The notes beneath the pieces were generated by a model that had not been told where the DNA came from, did not search any database, and was given only the letters and a program-made list of their open reading frames with translations. From positions 806,001-870,000 of the forward strand of contig NC_041690.1 in assembly GCF_900005765.1 (NCBI RefSeq): DNA of 64,000 nucleotides, given 5' to 3'. The DNA is from Plasmodium relictum (lineage: Eukaryota; Apicomplexa; Aconoidasida; Haemosporida; Plasmodiidae). The translations under genes and the position numbers were made by a program. This document shows, piece after piece, positions 22,321-33,600 of this stretch (the stretch's first letter is position 1; every line of letters begins with the position of its first letter).

Positions 22321-23356
22321 CAATTACTCCTTAACTATTTAAAAAAAAAAAAATGCATCCAAAAGAATTTATTTCGTTGTTTTTCTTATTTTTAATTTAT
22401 TTTATAAAAATTTATTTTTAAAAATATTTTGCTGTTACAAACATGTTTTTACATAAAAGTCCCCTATCATCATATTACATTTATTAATAAATCATAAAAA
22501 TATATATATAATAAAAAAATGAATAAACAAAATAAACAAGAAATAGTTGTGAAAACAATATTTATGATATATAACAATTCTTTTAAATATCTTTTATAAA
22601 TAATGTAAAATTATAGGTATCTTTAATATTCTTTTTTTTTTTTTTTCGTTTAAATTAAAAGCTTCATAATAAAATAAAGTTAAAAGTAACATAATAATGA
22701 AAAAAAAATTAAAAAAAAATTCATATTCCTTTAAATAATACAAAATATTAAGATGAAGGAATATATGAAACTTTGTATCATATATGTTATTGCAACACAA
22801 GTTTTTAGAGAAAGAGAACAAATTAAATTTAGAAAGCGAAAAATAGTTGTAAATGAAAATTTCAAAAATATCTTTGTATTTATTCAAAAAGAAAAATAAA
22901 TTTGTTAATACTTTAAGAGTGGACTTGTACTATTCAAGCTTTTATAAGACACTTTAAAAACATGTCGTATATCAATTTTTTCTCATATAAAACAAAAAAA
23001 AATATTATAAATTATAATACTGACAAATGTAAAATAAAAAATATTCAGAGTTATAAGAATTAAAGAGATAATAAAAATATATATCAATATATGAGAAAAA
23101 ACTGTTAGCGTATTCATTAAATGGTTAAAGAAAAAAAGAAATATTACTACATATATATATTTCGAAAATAAATACAGAATATATTCACAAAAACAAAAAA
23201 AAATAATTTATGAAAATAAAGAGAATTATAGATTTTATTTATGTCATTATTCTAAATTTATTTTTTTATTTTGTTAAATAGAATAAAATGTATGCATAAG
23301 GAAAATGTTTTATGAAATGATAAAAAAAAAAATTATGAAAGTTTTAAAAATTAACT
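21840..23356. other. Intergenic region between DBP5 and TVP23 genes
   Basis: 1.5 kb, mostly A/T. An interrupted (TA)n of about 58 bases lies at 22263-22320. On the plus strand a 48-codon ATG frame at 22753-22899 (MKEYMKLCIIYVIATQ...) has the purine-rich look of coding DNA, and an AG-preceded open stretch follows at about 22919-23062, but no confident spliced gene can be drawn. The 97-codon minus-strand frame here has no ATG start and looks spurious. Confidence 0.4.
22263..22320. repeat. (TA)n microsatellite, interrupted
   Basis: About 29 TA units with one C interruption near 22307, within the upstream region of DBP5. Confidence 0.9.
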
Positions 23357-24395
23357 TTAATTGTTAAATACTTTTTTAAATAAGGAATTTAAATTTATTT
23401 GATTTAAAACGTTACCAACAACTTTATGTTGCTCTTTTGAACATTTCCAAAAATTAAATAAGTTATAAAAAGATAAAAATAAGCATAAAAAGCATAACAA
23501 AAACCAGCATACTTGTAATGATATTAACATTTGAATTGTCTGTATTAACCATATAAAAAAATTTACATACAAAGAATACCAAAATATATTTTTATCTAAT
23601 TTATTTAGCAAGTTTTCTTCTAATGAATGAAAAACAATTTTGTTAGAGTAATCATCATTTACATCTATCCACCATATCATTTTTACTAGAAACCTTTTAA
23701 AAATATAAAAAATTTTGAAAATAGTCAAACAAACATATGCATATATACATATATATAGCTCTAATTCTAAGTTAAAGAGAAATACATATTCAATAGTATT
23801 AATAATAAATTATTATAAAAAAAATAAAAAAGAGTTCCAATATAATCGTTTTATTTCAATATTTCTTTTAGTCTTTTTTTTTTTTTTTTTTACCTTCCGG
23901 TTATATTTTTAACTAAATAAAAATCTAATGAAACTAAAAAAAAGGTTATTGCAAATGTTACAATAAAATCATTTTCTTTTGATTTTTCGTTTCTAAATAT
24001 TAAAGGCCCTATAAAATAACTAAAAAAAATTTAAATAATTATTTTTTTTTAGAAATATATATATGTATATCTTATTACATAAAATGAAGAATTGATACAA
24101 TTCTTATTAAAATATAAATTATTATAAGTCTTTAAATATCTAAAACATATTTATATTTTTAATATGATAAATCTTACAAGAATACTGACAAAAATTTAAA
24201 TAAAATATGAATGAAACATATATATGGGTGTTTAGTATTTTGAAAAAAGAATTTTAAATAGTAATTTATTTCATTTCTATTAATTGAATTAGAGTTATTT
24301 GAATCTGTATGAATACTCATTGCTTCATCTATTTTGGATGGAAAATTTAATATCTTATCTTCATTTTCATCAGTTTCAAAAATATTATTGTTCAT
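23357..24395 (-). CDS. TVP23: TVP23/FAM18-like Golgi membrane protein, 3 exons
   Basis: TVP23 proteins are late-Golgi four-helix membrane proteins involved in vesicle traffic. My minus-strand exons are 24178-24395, 23894-24019 and 23357-23693. Introns are GTAAGA..AG (158 bases) and GTAAAA..AG (200 bases), both in frame, giving 226 aa. After an acidic/Ser/Asn cytosolic N-terminus comes NTKHPYICFIHILFKFLSVF (matching the family HP..FFH..FR..). The second exon holds helix 2 and the signature DFYLVKNITGR, and the third resumes with FLVKMIWWIDVNDD, parallel to the family GLRWWN.ID. Two more helices and a short basic tail follow. The three fragments are unrecognisable alone but give a full-length family member together. 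The start is the ATG of the first exon. Confidence 0.88.
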
Positions 24396-25385
24396 TTTCG
24401 TTATTTATAAATAAATAATTTCAATTATGAATACATATGTGTGAAGAGAACAAAAAGCTTTTAAAAAAGTAAAAATAAAAATAAAAAATTAAAAAATGCC
24501 TTTTAATATTTTTATAAATAAATTCATATTTTACTTAAAAACTTATTAAAATATATTGTATTTGCTTTTTTTTTTTTTTACACAGTATTTGTAAAAATAT
24601 AATTTTTTCTTTTACCTAAATATAAATTATTTTTTTCTACTTATATTTTTTAGAAAAAAATAATTTTTCAAAAAATAATCTATCCGTGAAATTATATGTT
24701 TTGACTCAAAAAAATATTGAAACAAATGCGTATTTTTTTTTTTTTAAATAAAAAAAAAACAAAATTATATTATTATAATGTGTTTAAAAAAAATATGCGT
24801 TAAATATATTTTAATTATCCTTAAAATTATGTAAATATTTACATTAATTTTTTAATTTTCACTGTTCTGGCTTAATATTTTAAATCAAGAACATTTCTTT
24901 TAATTATTTAAAAAAAAAATAGATAATTCCTAAACAAAACCTTAAAATAATTTATATGTTAAATTAACTATAAATTAAAATATCAATGCATAAATGTATA
25001 AATTGTTAAAAAAAATTTCATTTTAATCGTGCTTTACTCTTAATTTAACTTTTTCCTTTTTCTTCATAAAGATACATGAAATATTTTTCGCTAAAATTTT
25101 TTTTTTTTTTGTGTTAATATATATTTATAAACAATAATGAAGAAAAAATGTAAATAAAGTCACAAGTATTATTGAAGTTTATTCTATTTTTGAAATATAA
25201 ATGCATTATCGCTTAAAATATATAAACATTCCCTTTGTATAAATATTTTTAAATTGAAATATGTTAACTACTGAAATTTTTAATTATATTAAATATCTTT
25301 AAGAGTGATTATTTAAAAATTTAAATTATATAAGTAAAATATATATATAATATATAGATATTTTTTAATTTGTATGAATTAAAGA
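24396..25385. promoter_or_regulatory. Divergent intergenic region, TVP23 / RPC5
   Basis: 990 bases with the promoters of both divergent genes. Poly-A and poly-T runs only; I see no distinct motif, ORF or hairpin. Confidence 0.5.
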
Positions 25386-27425
25386 ATGTATGAAGATTTA
25401 AAAGAATTAAGTAAATATGAATATAAAGAAGAATCCGATAGTAATTCACAAACTTCTGATTCAGAAGAAGATGAAATTGAAGAAGAAATAGATATTTATT
25501 TAAACAATATAAACGAAAATAATTTAAATAATATAAATACATATTTAATACAATATCCCCTACGACCAAAATATAGGCCTTATAATTTTACAAATAGTAT
25601 ACAAAATATATATACAAGTAAAAATTACAATAAACTAAAACATATAAAAAATAATTTGAGTACAAATGAAGAAACTTATGTATTTGAATATAAATTGCAT
25701 GAATATGTGAAAGACGATATTCATGAATCTAACATAACTTATAAAAATGAAGCATCTGATAAAAACATTAGTAGATTAATTAGTACTAGTGTTTTGTGTG
25801 AATATATTACTAATTGTGTATGTATATTTAAATATAATGAAATAAAAAAAAAAAAAGAAATTTATATGATTCCTTTAAAACATATATATCAATTTAAACC
25901 ATGTCATAATAATATTAAATTTGAAATGAAATTTAAAGAAGAAAATAAAAATAATGAAAGTTTAGCATCTAATTTAAAAAATAATATAGAAACAGAAAAT
26001 AATAAGTATTCTAATGATAATACTTCAAATGATGTGGATTCTTGGACTAATATTGTAAATATATATGATCCTGATTCATACGAAGCACATGAAATTTTAT
26101 CCTTATTTACTAATATTGATAATAAAAATGACATTATTAATTATAAAAATGATAACAATGATAAGAGTATGAAAACTGATATAAAAGAAATAAAATTTGA
26201 CAATGATGGCTATTTATATTTAAATAATATATGTAAAAATGCAAAAGAGGAAAATAATTTGATATGCAATGGTAGTAATAAAGAACGAAAATGTAAAGAT
26301 AATAAAAATAATTCAAACAAAATTGAGGAGAACATATATATGAATATAAATATGTTATATTTTTTTTCCTTAACATTAGATGAGCAATTATTAAAAATAT
26401 TAAGAATAAAAAATGTTCAAAGATTCGATGAAATAAAGAAATTTATCAAAAAAAATGTCGATAGTGAATTATTATTAAACACTGTCAAAAATTATTGTGT
26501 TAATATACTAGGATTATGGGTAATTAAATCAAAATACTTATATAAATTTTTAAAGGGTAAAGAAAAAAAAAGCGAAAATGATAAGAATATGGAAACTTTT
26601 TCTTATGTTGATTATAAAATTAAAGTTCGTGATTTGCTATTAGTTATATTATTCAAACAAGTAGAGTCTATATTACTTAAATTTATTCATGATAGAAAAA
26701 TTCAAAGTAGTTCAAATGATATAATGAATGATGATAATTCTTCTAAAAAAATTAATTCTTCTACTTCTATTATAATAGAAAATTTTGAAAAGGCAACAAA
26801 TTTGTCAAATAATGTTTTGATAGAAATATTCACTCCTCTTTGTGAATATAAATATACAGGATATTTTTTTAAACATAAAATAGATGAAAAATTCCTTGGT
26901 AATAATATAAATTTGTGTTTATCATATAACGAAAAGTGGAAAAATAAAATGGTAAAAATTGCAAAAATTATTCAAACATATAAGAACAGCAAATTTATTA
27001 TCAATGATTATAAATTAGACACGAGAACGTTAGAAAAAAATATTACTGATTTATTGCATAATAATTGTTTATCATTTGATGATATATATAATCAAATAAA
27101 AAAAGAAGCAAGAAATACAAGTATTGACTTGCCAACTTTTAATCAAGCATTAAATAATATTGCTATAAATATTAATAATATGTGGGCATTAAAAATAGAA
27201 AATGAAAGCGAATTTAATAGTTGTAGAAATGCAGTCATCAATATTTATCAAAACAATCATAATGCTATTTTATCAAAAAATGAAATAATTTATGAAGTAG
27301 AAAGTTATATAAAATCTTCCTTAAACATTCCTGATATATATTTTAGAAATATTTTAAAAGAATTTTGTGTTCAAAAAAGTGGGAAATATTTATTTAAAGG
27401 TAATGATCAATTAAAAAACGTATGA
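25386..27425 (+). CDS. RPC5: RNA polymerase III subunit RPC5 (Sin-N domain)
   Basis: Single exon, 679 aa; predicted subunit RPC5/POLR3E (yeast Rpc37) of Pol III, which makes tRNA, 5S and U6 RNA. After an acidic Ser/Glu start, residues 36-62 (EIDIYLNNI...LIQYPLRPKYRPYN) match the opening of the family: an acidic EIDVYL strand, then LFQYPVRP. The next strands (ETYVFEYKLHEY, ISTSVLCEYITNCVCIFKYNE, EIYMIPLKHIYQFKP) follow the dimerisation barrel that pairs with RPC4. Asn/Lys/Asp-rich inserts interrupt about 185-330. Residues about 480-679 look like tandem winged helices, as in the metazoan protein rather than the shorter yeast one. The start is the first ATG; no introns seen. Confidence 0.85.
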   Translation: MYEDLKELSKYEYKEESDSNSQTSDSEEDEIEEEIDIYLNNINENNLNNINTYLIQYPLRPKYRPYNFTNSIQNIYTSKNYNKLKHIKNNLSTNEETYVFEYKLHEYVKDDIHESNITYKNEASDKNISRLISTSVLCEYITNCVCIFKYNEIKKKKEIYMIPLKHIYQFKPCHNNIKFEMKFKEENKNNESLASNLKNNIETENNKYSNDNTSNDVDSWTNIVNIYDPDSYEAHEILSLFTNIDNKNDIINYKNDNNDKSMKTDIKEIKFDNDGYLYLNNICKNAKEENNLICNGSNKERKCKDNKNNSNKIEENIYMNINMLYFFSLTLDEQLLKILRIKNVQRFDEIKKFIKKNVDSELLLNTVKNYCVNILGLWVIKSKYLYKFLKGKEKKSENDKNMETFSYVDYKIKVRDLLLVILFKQVESILLKFIHDRKIQSSSNDIMNDDNSSKKINSSTSIIIENFEKATNLSNNVLIEIFTPLCEYKYTGYFFKHKIDEKFLGNNINLCLSYNEKWKNKMVKIAKIIQTYKNSKFIINDYKLDTRTLEKNITDLLHNNCLSFDDIYNQIKKEARNTSIDLPTFNQALNNIAININNMWALKIENESEFNSCRNAVINIYQNNHNAILSKNEIIYEVESYIKSSLNIPDIYFRNILKEFCVQKSGKYLFKGNDQLKNV

Positions 27426-28303
27426 TGAATACATATTTTTTTTTGTATTAAGTTTATACATTAGTTATTTCATTTTTATCTTTTATGGATAATTATTAAT
27501 TTTTTGTACACTTAAAATATTATGTTTTTTTTTTTTTTTTTTATATTTTTACAATGATTTTGCATGATTCATTTTCATTTTGAATTTCTTATTTTAAAAT
27601 GTATAGCTACTGAAAGTAGTTATTTTATCAAATAATCTTAAATGATTCTAATGAATAATATCTATTCATGAAGAATAAATAATTTTTATTTTTATACTGT
27701 TAGTACATATATATAATTTATGTATATATTTTAATTGTTCTTTTTTATAATATTTTATATTTCATTTACAAAATTTATTATTAATATTTAAAAGGATAAC
27801 ATATATATTAATTAAAATTATATGAAAATTTTTATTCTAAATACTTAATTATTTTAAAAGCATATAAATATAATAAAATTTATATTTTTAAACACAATTT
27901 CATATAACAAATTTCTTTTTTTGTTTATTTCTTCTAATTATATTAAAAAAATATTCATTTCTATTATAATATTTTTTAATTAAAAATTTCCTTTGATTCA
28001 TATTTTTCTTTTAATATTTAAAGAAATTATCCATAAAAATATTTGTTATGCCTACTTTTATTAGCATATATATATATATATATATATAAAATGTTTATAA
28101 ACTGTGAAAACACAAAATAATTATAAAATAATATTTAATTAAAAATATATCTATTCATTTAATAAAATTTTGTATAAGACGTAAAATATAAGAAAATAAA
28201 TAAAATAAAATGAAATAATATAAAAATATATATGACTTAGTAATTTATATGTGATAAAATGCTTTTATTTTTTTTTATTTTTCTCTTCTAATGTGCATAG
28301 CTT
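27426..28303. other. Intergenic region downstream of RPC5
   Basis: Roughly 0.9 kb of A/T-rich 3' sequence with a (TA)n near 28068-28087. No other feature seen. Confidence 0.55.
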
Positions 28304-28649
28304 TCACTTAATTTTTTTACATGCTAACATTCTTCTTATAAAATACTTAAATTCTATATAATAAATTATTATTATATAAAATAAATATGTTTTTCTCTTT
28401 GTAGTTATTTTCGCTATATTTTTTATATCTTATATATACATATTTTTAAAAAAATATAACAATAATGATATATTTGTCGAATCAAGTTTTTTTTTGTAAA
28501 AAAATATTAAATACAAATTGTGTATTACGAAATTTATTTATTTTTATTTTTATTATTTTATCGTCTTTTTTCAATATTTTATTTAAAAAACAATAAAAAT
28601 CATTGAAATACCATATTCTATTATTTATAAGAACATCATAATCATTCAT
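28304..28649 (-). CDS. Possible two-exon small protein, SRP9/SRP14-like pattern
   Basis: Candidate gene of 81 aa: exon 28529-28649 (ATG, 40 codons plus 1 base), intron of 100 bases with a GTAATA donor and ATAAG acceptor, exon 28304-28428 ending in TGA. The product starts MNDYDVLINNRIWYFNDF and ends FKYFIRRMLACKKIK. The order helix - basic strand (KIIKIKINKF) - strand (IAKITTKRK) - hydrophobic strand - helix is that of the Alu-domain proteins SRP9 and SRP14, and the last helix (IEFKYFIRRM) faintly recalls SRP9. This is a structural-pattern guess, not clear homology. Supporting points are that both exons stay open and join in frame. Against: the acceptor lacks a T-rich tract and the protein is very Ile/Lys/Tyr-rich, as random A/T DNA would be. 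Confidence 0.3.
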
Positions 28650-29207
28650 TAAATACCGCTTACGTAAGCTAATAAAATAACAATAAAATTTCAAATAATT
28701 TTTAAAAATACCATATTTATATGTTAGTTTAAAAAGCTTTATGAATTTTTCTTATTTTAAAAATGGTATTATAATCAAATCTCAATGTATGCTTTATTTT
28801 AATATATTTTTTTTAAAATATATACATTTTTTTAATTTACATGATAACTGAATGCATATTTTTTTTAAATATAAATTATATTTTTTCAGTAAATATCTTA
28901 TTTAAATATTCTTCTTTAAAATATATATTATACTTTCTCATTTTCAATTTTCAGTATTTTTTCTTTAAATGTATACTATATTTTTATTTTTAATTTGCAC
29001 ATTATTTGAATATTTTTTGAGGAATTGAACATTTTTTGATACCAAATGAATATTTGCCTTTTTTCAATTTATATATTAATTGAATATTTTTTTAAAAATT
29101 ATATTTAGTAAATAATTATAAATGTATAACTTTTAATTTTTTTGTTTTTTAAAAACATTTTTTTTTTTTTTTGTTATTCTTTTATATATATACTTTAAAA
29201 AATTAAA
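28650..29207. other. Intergenic region upstream of EXO5
   Basis: 558 bases, A/T-rich, with several loosely repeated words of the type AATATTTTT and TTGAATATT; it would hold the EXO5 promoter. No distinct motif. Confidence 0.5.
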
Positions 29208-30263
29208 ATGCTAACAACATATAATATAATATGGAAAAAGGAAGAAGAAGAAAATTTAAAAAATGATAAAAGAAGAAAAATTTCTAGCGAAAAGGAAATA
29301 ATAGATGAAAAAAAAGATATAACAAATTCCGATTATGAAGAATTAATAAATGATATAGAAGACTTACTAGAAGAACAGCAAATAAATGAGACAGAAAAGT
29401 TATATAAAGAATCTAAAACACCTAATGAAAAATTTAATAAAAAAAATAAATTAAGTATAACTGATTTATCAGCCCAGCTATGGTGTGAACAACAATTAGA
29501 ATTAGTTTTAACAACTGGGAGAAGAAGAGAAACAGAGGCAATGAGATTAGGTATAGAGAGACATGAAGTTTTAGAAAAAGCTGATCATCTAATTGTAGAT
29601 GTAGAAGTAAATACAAGGGAGGAATCTTTAGGTTATCGTTTATTAAATACCATTACACTTTTAGGTCAGTTGTTTGAATATAAAAAAGCAAGAGAAGTTT
29701 GGGTATTTGGTATTATAAGAAATTACGTATTAAGAGGTATAATTGATGAACTAAGAATTGAATATGATAATATTTCAAAAAGAGAATATTTAATTATTTC
29801 TGATACAAAAACTAGAAAAGAAAAAAAAGAACCTAGTTTGGCTCAAAAAAGAACATCAGCTATTCAAGTACAAACATACTGTTTAATTTTACAGCAATTA
29901 AGAAATGGAAAAGCTGATTTTAAAAAGTTATTTGAAATTTATGAATGTGATCCTCAATTTGAATTTACAGCTGTTGATTTGAAAAAATATAAAAATTTAG
30001 AAAATTTATCTAAAGAAGTTAATAAATTATTTATTAAATTACCAAAAATTAAGGAAGAAATGGAAATAGTTTATGAGCATCAAGGAAAGGAATTTGCTAG
30101 AAATTTAATACCTTATTTTTATCATTCAACTATATATACTATTAACTTCTTGCTAGATTATTGGGAAGGAAAAAGATCTAGTGAAGTAGTAGAAATTTCT
30201 GATAAATGGAAATGTAAATTTTGTGATTTTGTAAAAAATTGTGTTAGATGCCCACTTGATTAA
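29208..30263 (+). CDS. EXO5: Exonuclease V (EXO5/DEM1), Fe-S nuclease
   Basis: Single exon, 351 aa; a single-strand DNA exonuclease of the PD-(D/E)XK fold serving mitochondrial or nuclear genome maintenance. SITDLSAQLWCEQQ (83-96) is the family hallmark and supplies the first Fe-S cysteine, C93. Then come GIERHEVLE with H119, an acidic D180 in RGIIDELRI, and DTKTR at 199-203 (catalytic Asp/Lys). QVQTYCLILQQL is the QxxxY helix. The other cluster cysteines are C336, C339 and C345, in the family spacing CX2CX5C; C348 is an extra one. Length equals human EXO5 (373) apart from a shorter tail. The first 80 residues are a charged Lys/Glu leader with no obvious presequence. No poly-Asn inserts interrupt the fold, unusual for this region. 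Confidence 0.92.
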   Translation: MLTTYNIIWKKEEEENLKNDKRRKISSEKEIIDEKKDITNSDYEELINDIEDLLEEQQINETEKLYKESKTPNEKFNKKNKLSITDLSAQLWCEQQLELVLTTGRRRETEAMRLGIERHEVLEKADHLIVDVEVNTREESLGYRLLNTITLLGQLFEYKKAREVWVFGIIRNYVLRGIIDELRIEYDNISKREYLIISDTKTRKEKKEPSLAQKRTSAIQVQTYCLILQQLRNGKADFKKLFEIYECDPQFEFTAVDLKKYKNLENLSKEVNKLFIKLPKIKEEMEIVYEHQGKEFARNLIPYFYHSTIYTINFLLDYWEGKRSSEVVEISDKWKCKFCDFVKNCVRCPLD

Positions 30264-30655
30264 TAAACAAAAAAAGAAAAAAGAAAAATTTAAATAATTT
30301 ATCTTAAAAAAAATTTCTATTCTTAATTTTTTATCGTAATATATTTTTTTCATAAATATATATATATGTTGATGTATTTTAATATAATTAAATATGTATT
30401 ATAACAAATATACTTAAAAATATAAAGCTTTTTATTTACAATTAAAACGTTTTTGTTTTTATTTATTTTTTTTTTACCAACAAAACTTTTTAATTTCTTT
30501 TTAATTTTAATAATTTTTTTAAAGTTTAAAAAATACTAAAAAAAATCCTTGTTTGAATCAAAAAATTTTCACATGTAAGTTTTTTTTTTTATTCTAATGA
30601 AAATTTAAAAAAAGTTAAAAAAAAAAAAATAATATTTTAAAACGAATGTAGTTAT
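30264..30655. other. Convergent intergenic region, EXO5 / Pcf11-like
   Basis: 392 bases of A/T-rich shared 3' sequence; no hairpin or ORF seen. Confidence 0.6.
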
Positions 30656-33600
30656 TTAAAAATGTTTTCTCTTTTTTATTTTTTCTTTTTTTATCCTCTG
30701 TTTTTTTAATTCATGACTAACGTTTTGTTTGTCTCTGTTTATGAATTTACAAATATTCTCGTATGCATTAAAAAAATTTTTAATAGTTGATATAATTATT
30801 TCTTTAAATTTTTTATCATTTAATTTTCCTAAAAAATAATATGGCAATATATAATATTCTATATAATTTTTAAAGCATTCTTTGTGAAAGTAAGTAAAGT
30901 TGGTATGAATGTAATTTTTTGAAGGAAAGTAAAAGCTACTATAAATATTTTTTTTTTTATTATCGTAATATATATAGCTTTTTATTATTTCCTTAAAAGA
31001 ATTTATTTTGCTTCTATTTTTATAAGAATTTTCTAATAAATCACCAGTTATATCATTAATAATATTTTCAAAATTTTTTGTAAATGTGTTAATTTCTTCA
31101 ATTACGAATTCTTTTTTTACATAGAAATCTTTTATTTGGGTACTTATTTTATTTTTCTCTATGCTTTCTTTCTGTAATTTATATAATATATCTAATGTTT
31201 CATAAGGAATACAAAAACTTTTAAATAAGTTATTGTAGTGATAAATGAAATCATCCTTTTTTTTCTTTTTTTTGAAATTTTTTATTTGATAATTATAATC
31301 TAAAGATGATTCTATGTAAGATCTTCTTAAAAAGCAATTTTCATTAATCAAATTTTTAATATCTTCAAAAAAATCATCAATGTTTATTGAATTAAATATT
31401 ATATCGTTTTTGTTATTGAAATGTAATTCATATAATGAGCATTCCTTAATATTCTCCTTTTTTGTTGTTTCTTCAGTATTAAAAAATTCCTCTGTATTAT
31501 TTGATTCATTATTTATTATATCATATATTTTTTCATTATATATGCATTCACATGCTTCATTTATTTTATCTGCACTTAGATTAAAATCATAACCTTCTTT
31601 TTCATCATCTTCAAAAATATTATTTAGGTCAACAGAAATAACATCTACATAATAAAAATCATTATGTTCATAGGAATAATCGAAAGAAAACACTTCTTTG
31701 CATAACATACATTTATTATGATGATAATTGTTTATATCAAATATAGATATTTTCTGAGTATAATTATCGTAAATATAATTAAATAGTCTACTTTGAATTT
31801 CGTTGAATTCAACGTTGTTTTCAAAATTTTTAAGCATTAAAAAATAAGATTTTCTTAAATAGAAAAGAAAAATATGTTTAAAAACATTATTCTGTAAAAA
31901 ATATTTTTCATTAAAAATATTAAGAAAAGAACGAAGAATATTTTGAAATATAGAATCGGAATACAACTCTTGACTTTTTAAAATGTCATTCCCTTTACTC
32001 TCCTGTATATCTACTTGCTGTGATTTTAATGTATGCTTATTAGTAAAAATTTGTTCTTCTTCCAAATTTAATATGCATTTATTCTCTTTTAAATTATTAT
32101 TAATACCTTTAAAGAAAGTATTAAAATTTGTTATATTATTTAAATTTTTCTTATCTATCTTATGAAATGCAACATTTTCTATTTCATTTGATTTATTATT
32201 AAATCCTCTTGATGTTGATAAAAAAACATTTAATGGAGACAGGTTTTTGCTAACATAGAAATCATTTTTTGTACAAATTTTCCATATATTATTTTGCATA
32301 CCTAAATTTTCTTTGTATTTATTATTATCACTATTGTTATTAGTGAAAAAATTATTCGTGCTTTTATTTATTGAAATGTTACTAACATTTTTTTGATTAC
32401 CTATATTTTGATTCATTTCTGTAACTCTTTTAATAAAAAAGCTATCTATACTTCTTTTAGGAATCCAAGAAGGAAAATCATAACTCAAAATATCTTTTAT
32501 TTCTAAACATTTCATAATATTTTTATACATAGTAACCCCATCTATATAATTTATAAGTACATTATTATCTTCAGTAATAGTATAATATTTCGATAAATAA
32601 ACATCATAAGTATTTTGATTACCATATATAAAATCAAAACAGTTAATTTTATTATTATTATCTGAAGTACTTTTTATATCATTTTCCAAATTGGTTCTGT
32701 TTTTTTCTTTAATATTTTTTTCTGATACATTCTGATTTGAATAATAAAAACTATCGATATCATTGCATTTCTTAGTAAAATCAAATATATTTTCAATGTT
32801 TTTATCATTTGTACACATATTATTTTCTTCACTTGATATATTTTCATTATTCATATAAAATGAAATACTTTCATTATTTTCGTCATTATTCTTATTAGAA
32901 ATAACTTTATTTTTATCATTTAAATTTAATTGATTATTCAAATTTATTTCAATATTAGAATCATACTTATCATTTTTAAAATTTATCTCACTACTTAAAT
33001 TTATTTGATTATTCAAATTACTATCTCTCTTAAGATTCAGTAAATTATTTATATTATTATAATTATCAAAACTATTTTTTATGTTAGAATCAAAAGAATT
33101 TTGAAAATTAATGGAGTTACTATTTTTAGTAACAACATTATCATATAAATCTTCAAGAAAAGAATAATTTTTACATATAAAAAATTCAATAGATAAATTT
33201 ACATGGTCAAGATAAATGCTATTTTTTTTATTTTTAATTATACCCGTTTTTTCTGAACTGTTCATGTAATTTTTATTTTTTTTATAATGATTTTCTATAT
33301 GATTTAATTTGTCTAAACTTGTATAAAACCGTAGGCCACATGTAAAGCATTGAAAACTCCTTTCTTTATAATAATATTTATATATTTCTTTTAAGCAATA
33401 GGAATTAGTTTTAAATTCATCAATATTTGCAATTATTTCTAAACTTCTTTCTTCCTTTTCGTTGTTTTTTTGCTCATTTTGCAATTGAATAACAAAAGAA
33501 AATAATAATAAAACATCATACATAGATAAATCATCAATATACAACAATTGATTAGATACACTATTCAAGAATTTTTTACCTATTGTTAGATTATCACTCT

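Noticed and set aside
22594-22887. 97-codon minus-strand frame with a hydrophobic stretch
   Set aside because: It has no ATG at its start (TTG), is Phe/Leu/Ile-rich as expected from T-runs, and the opposite strand looks more coding-like.
22753-23062. Possible spliced plus-strand gene starting MKEYMKLCIIYV
   Set aside because: Several donor/acceptor choices are possible, none has a pyrimidine tract, and the product matches nothing I know.
29434-29616. 60-codon minus-strand frame inside EXO5
   Set aside because: Antisense of the conserved EXO5 core; no independent support.
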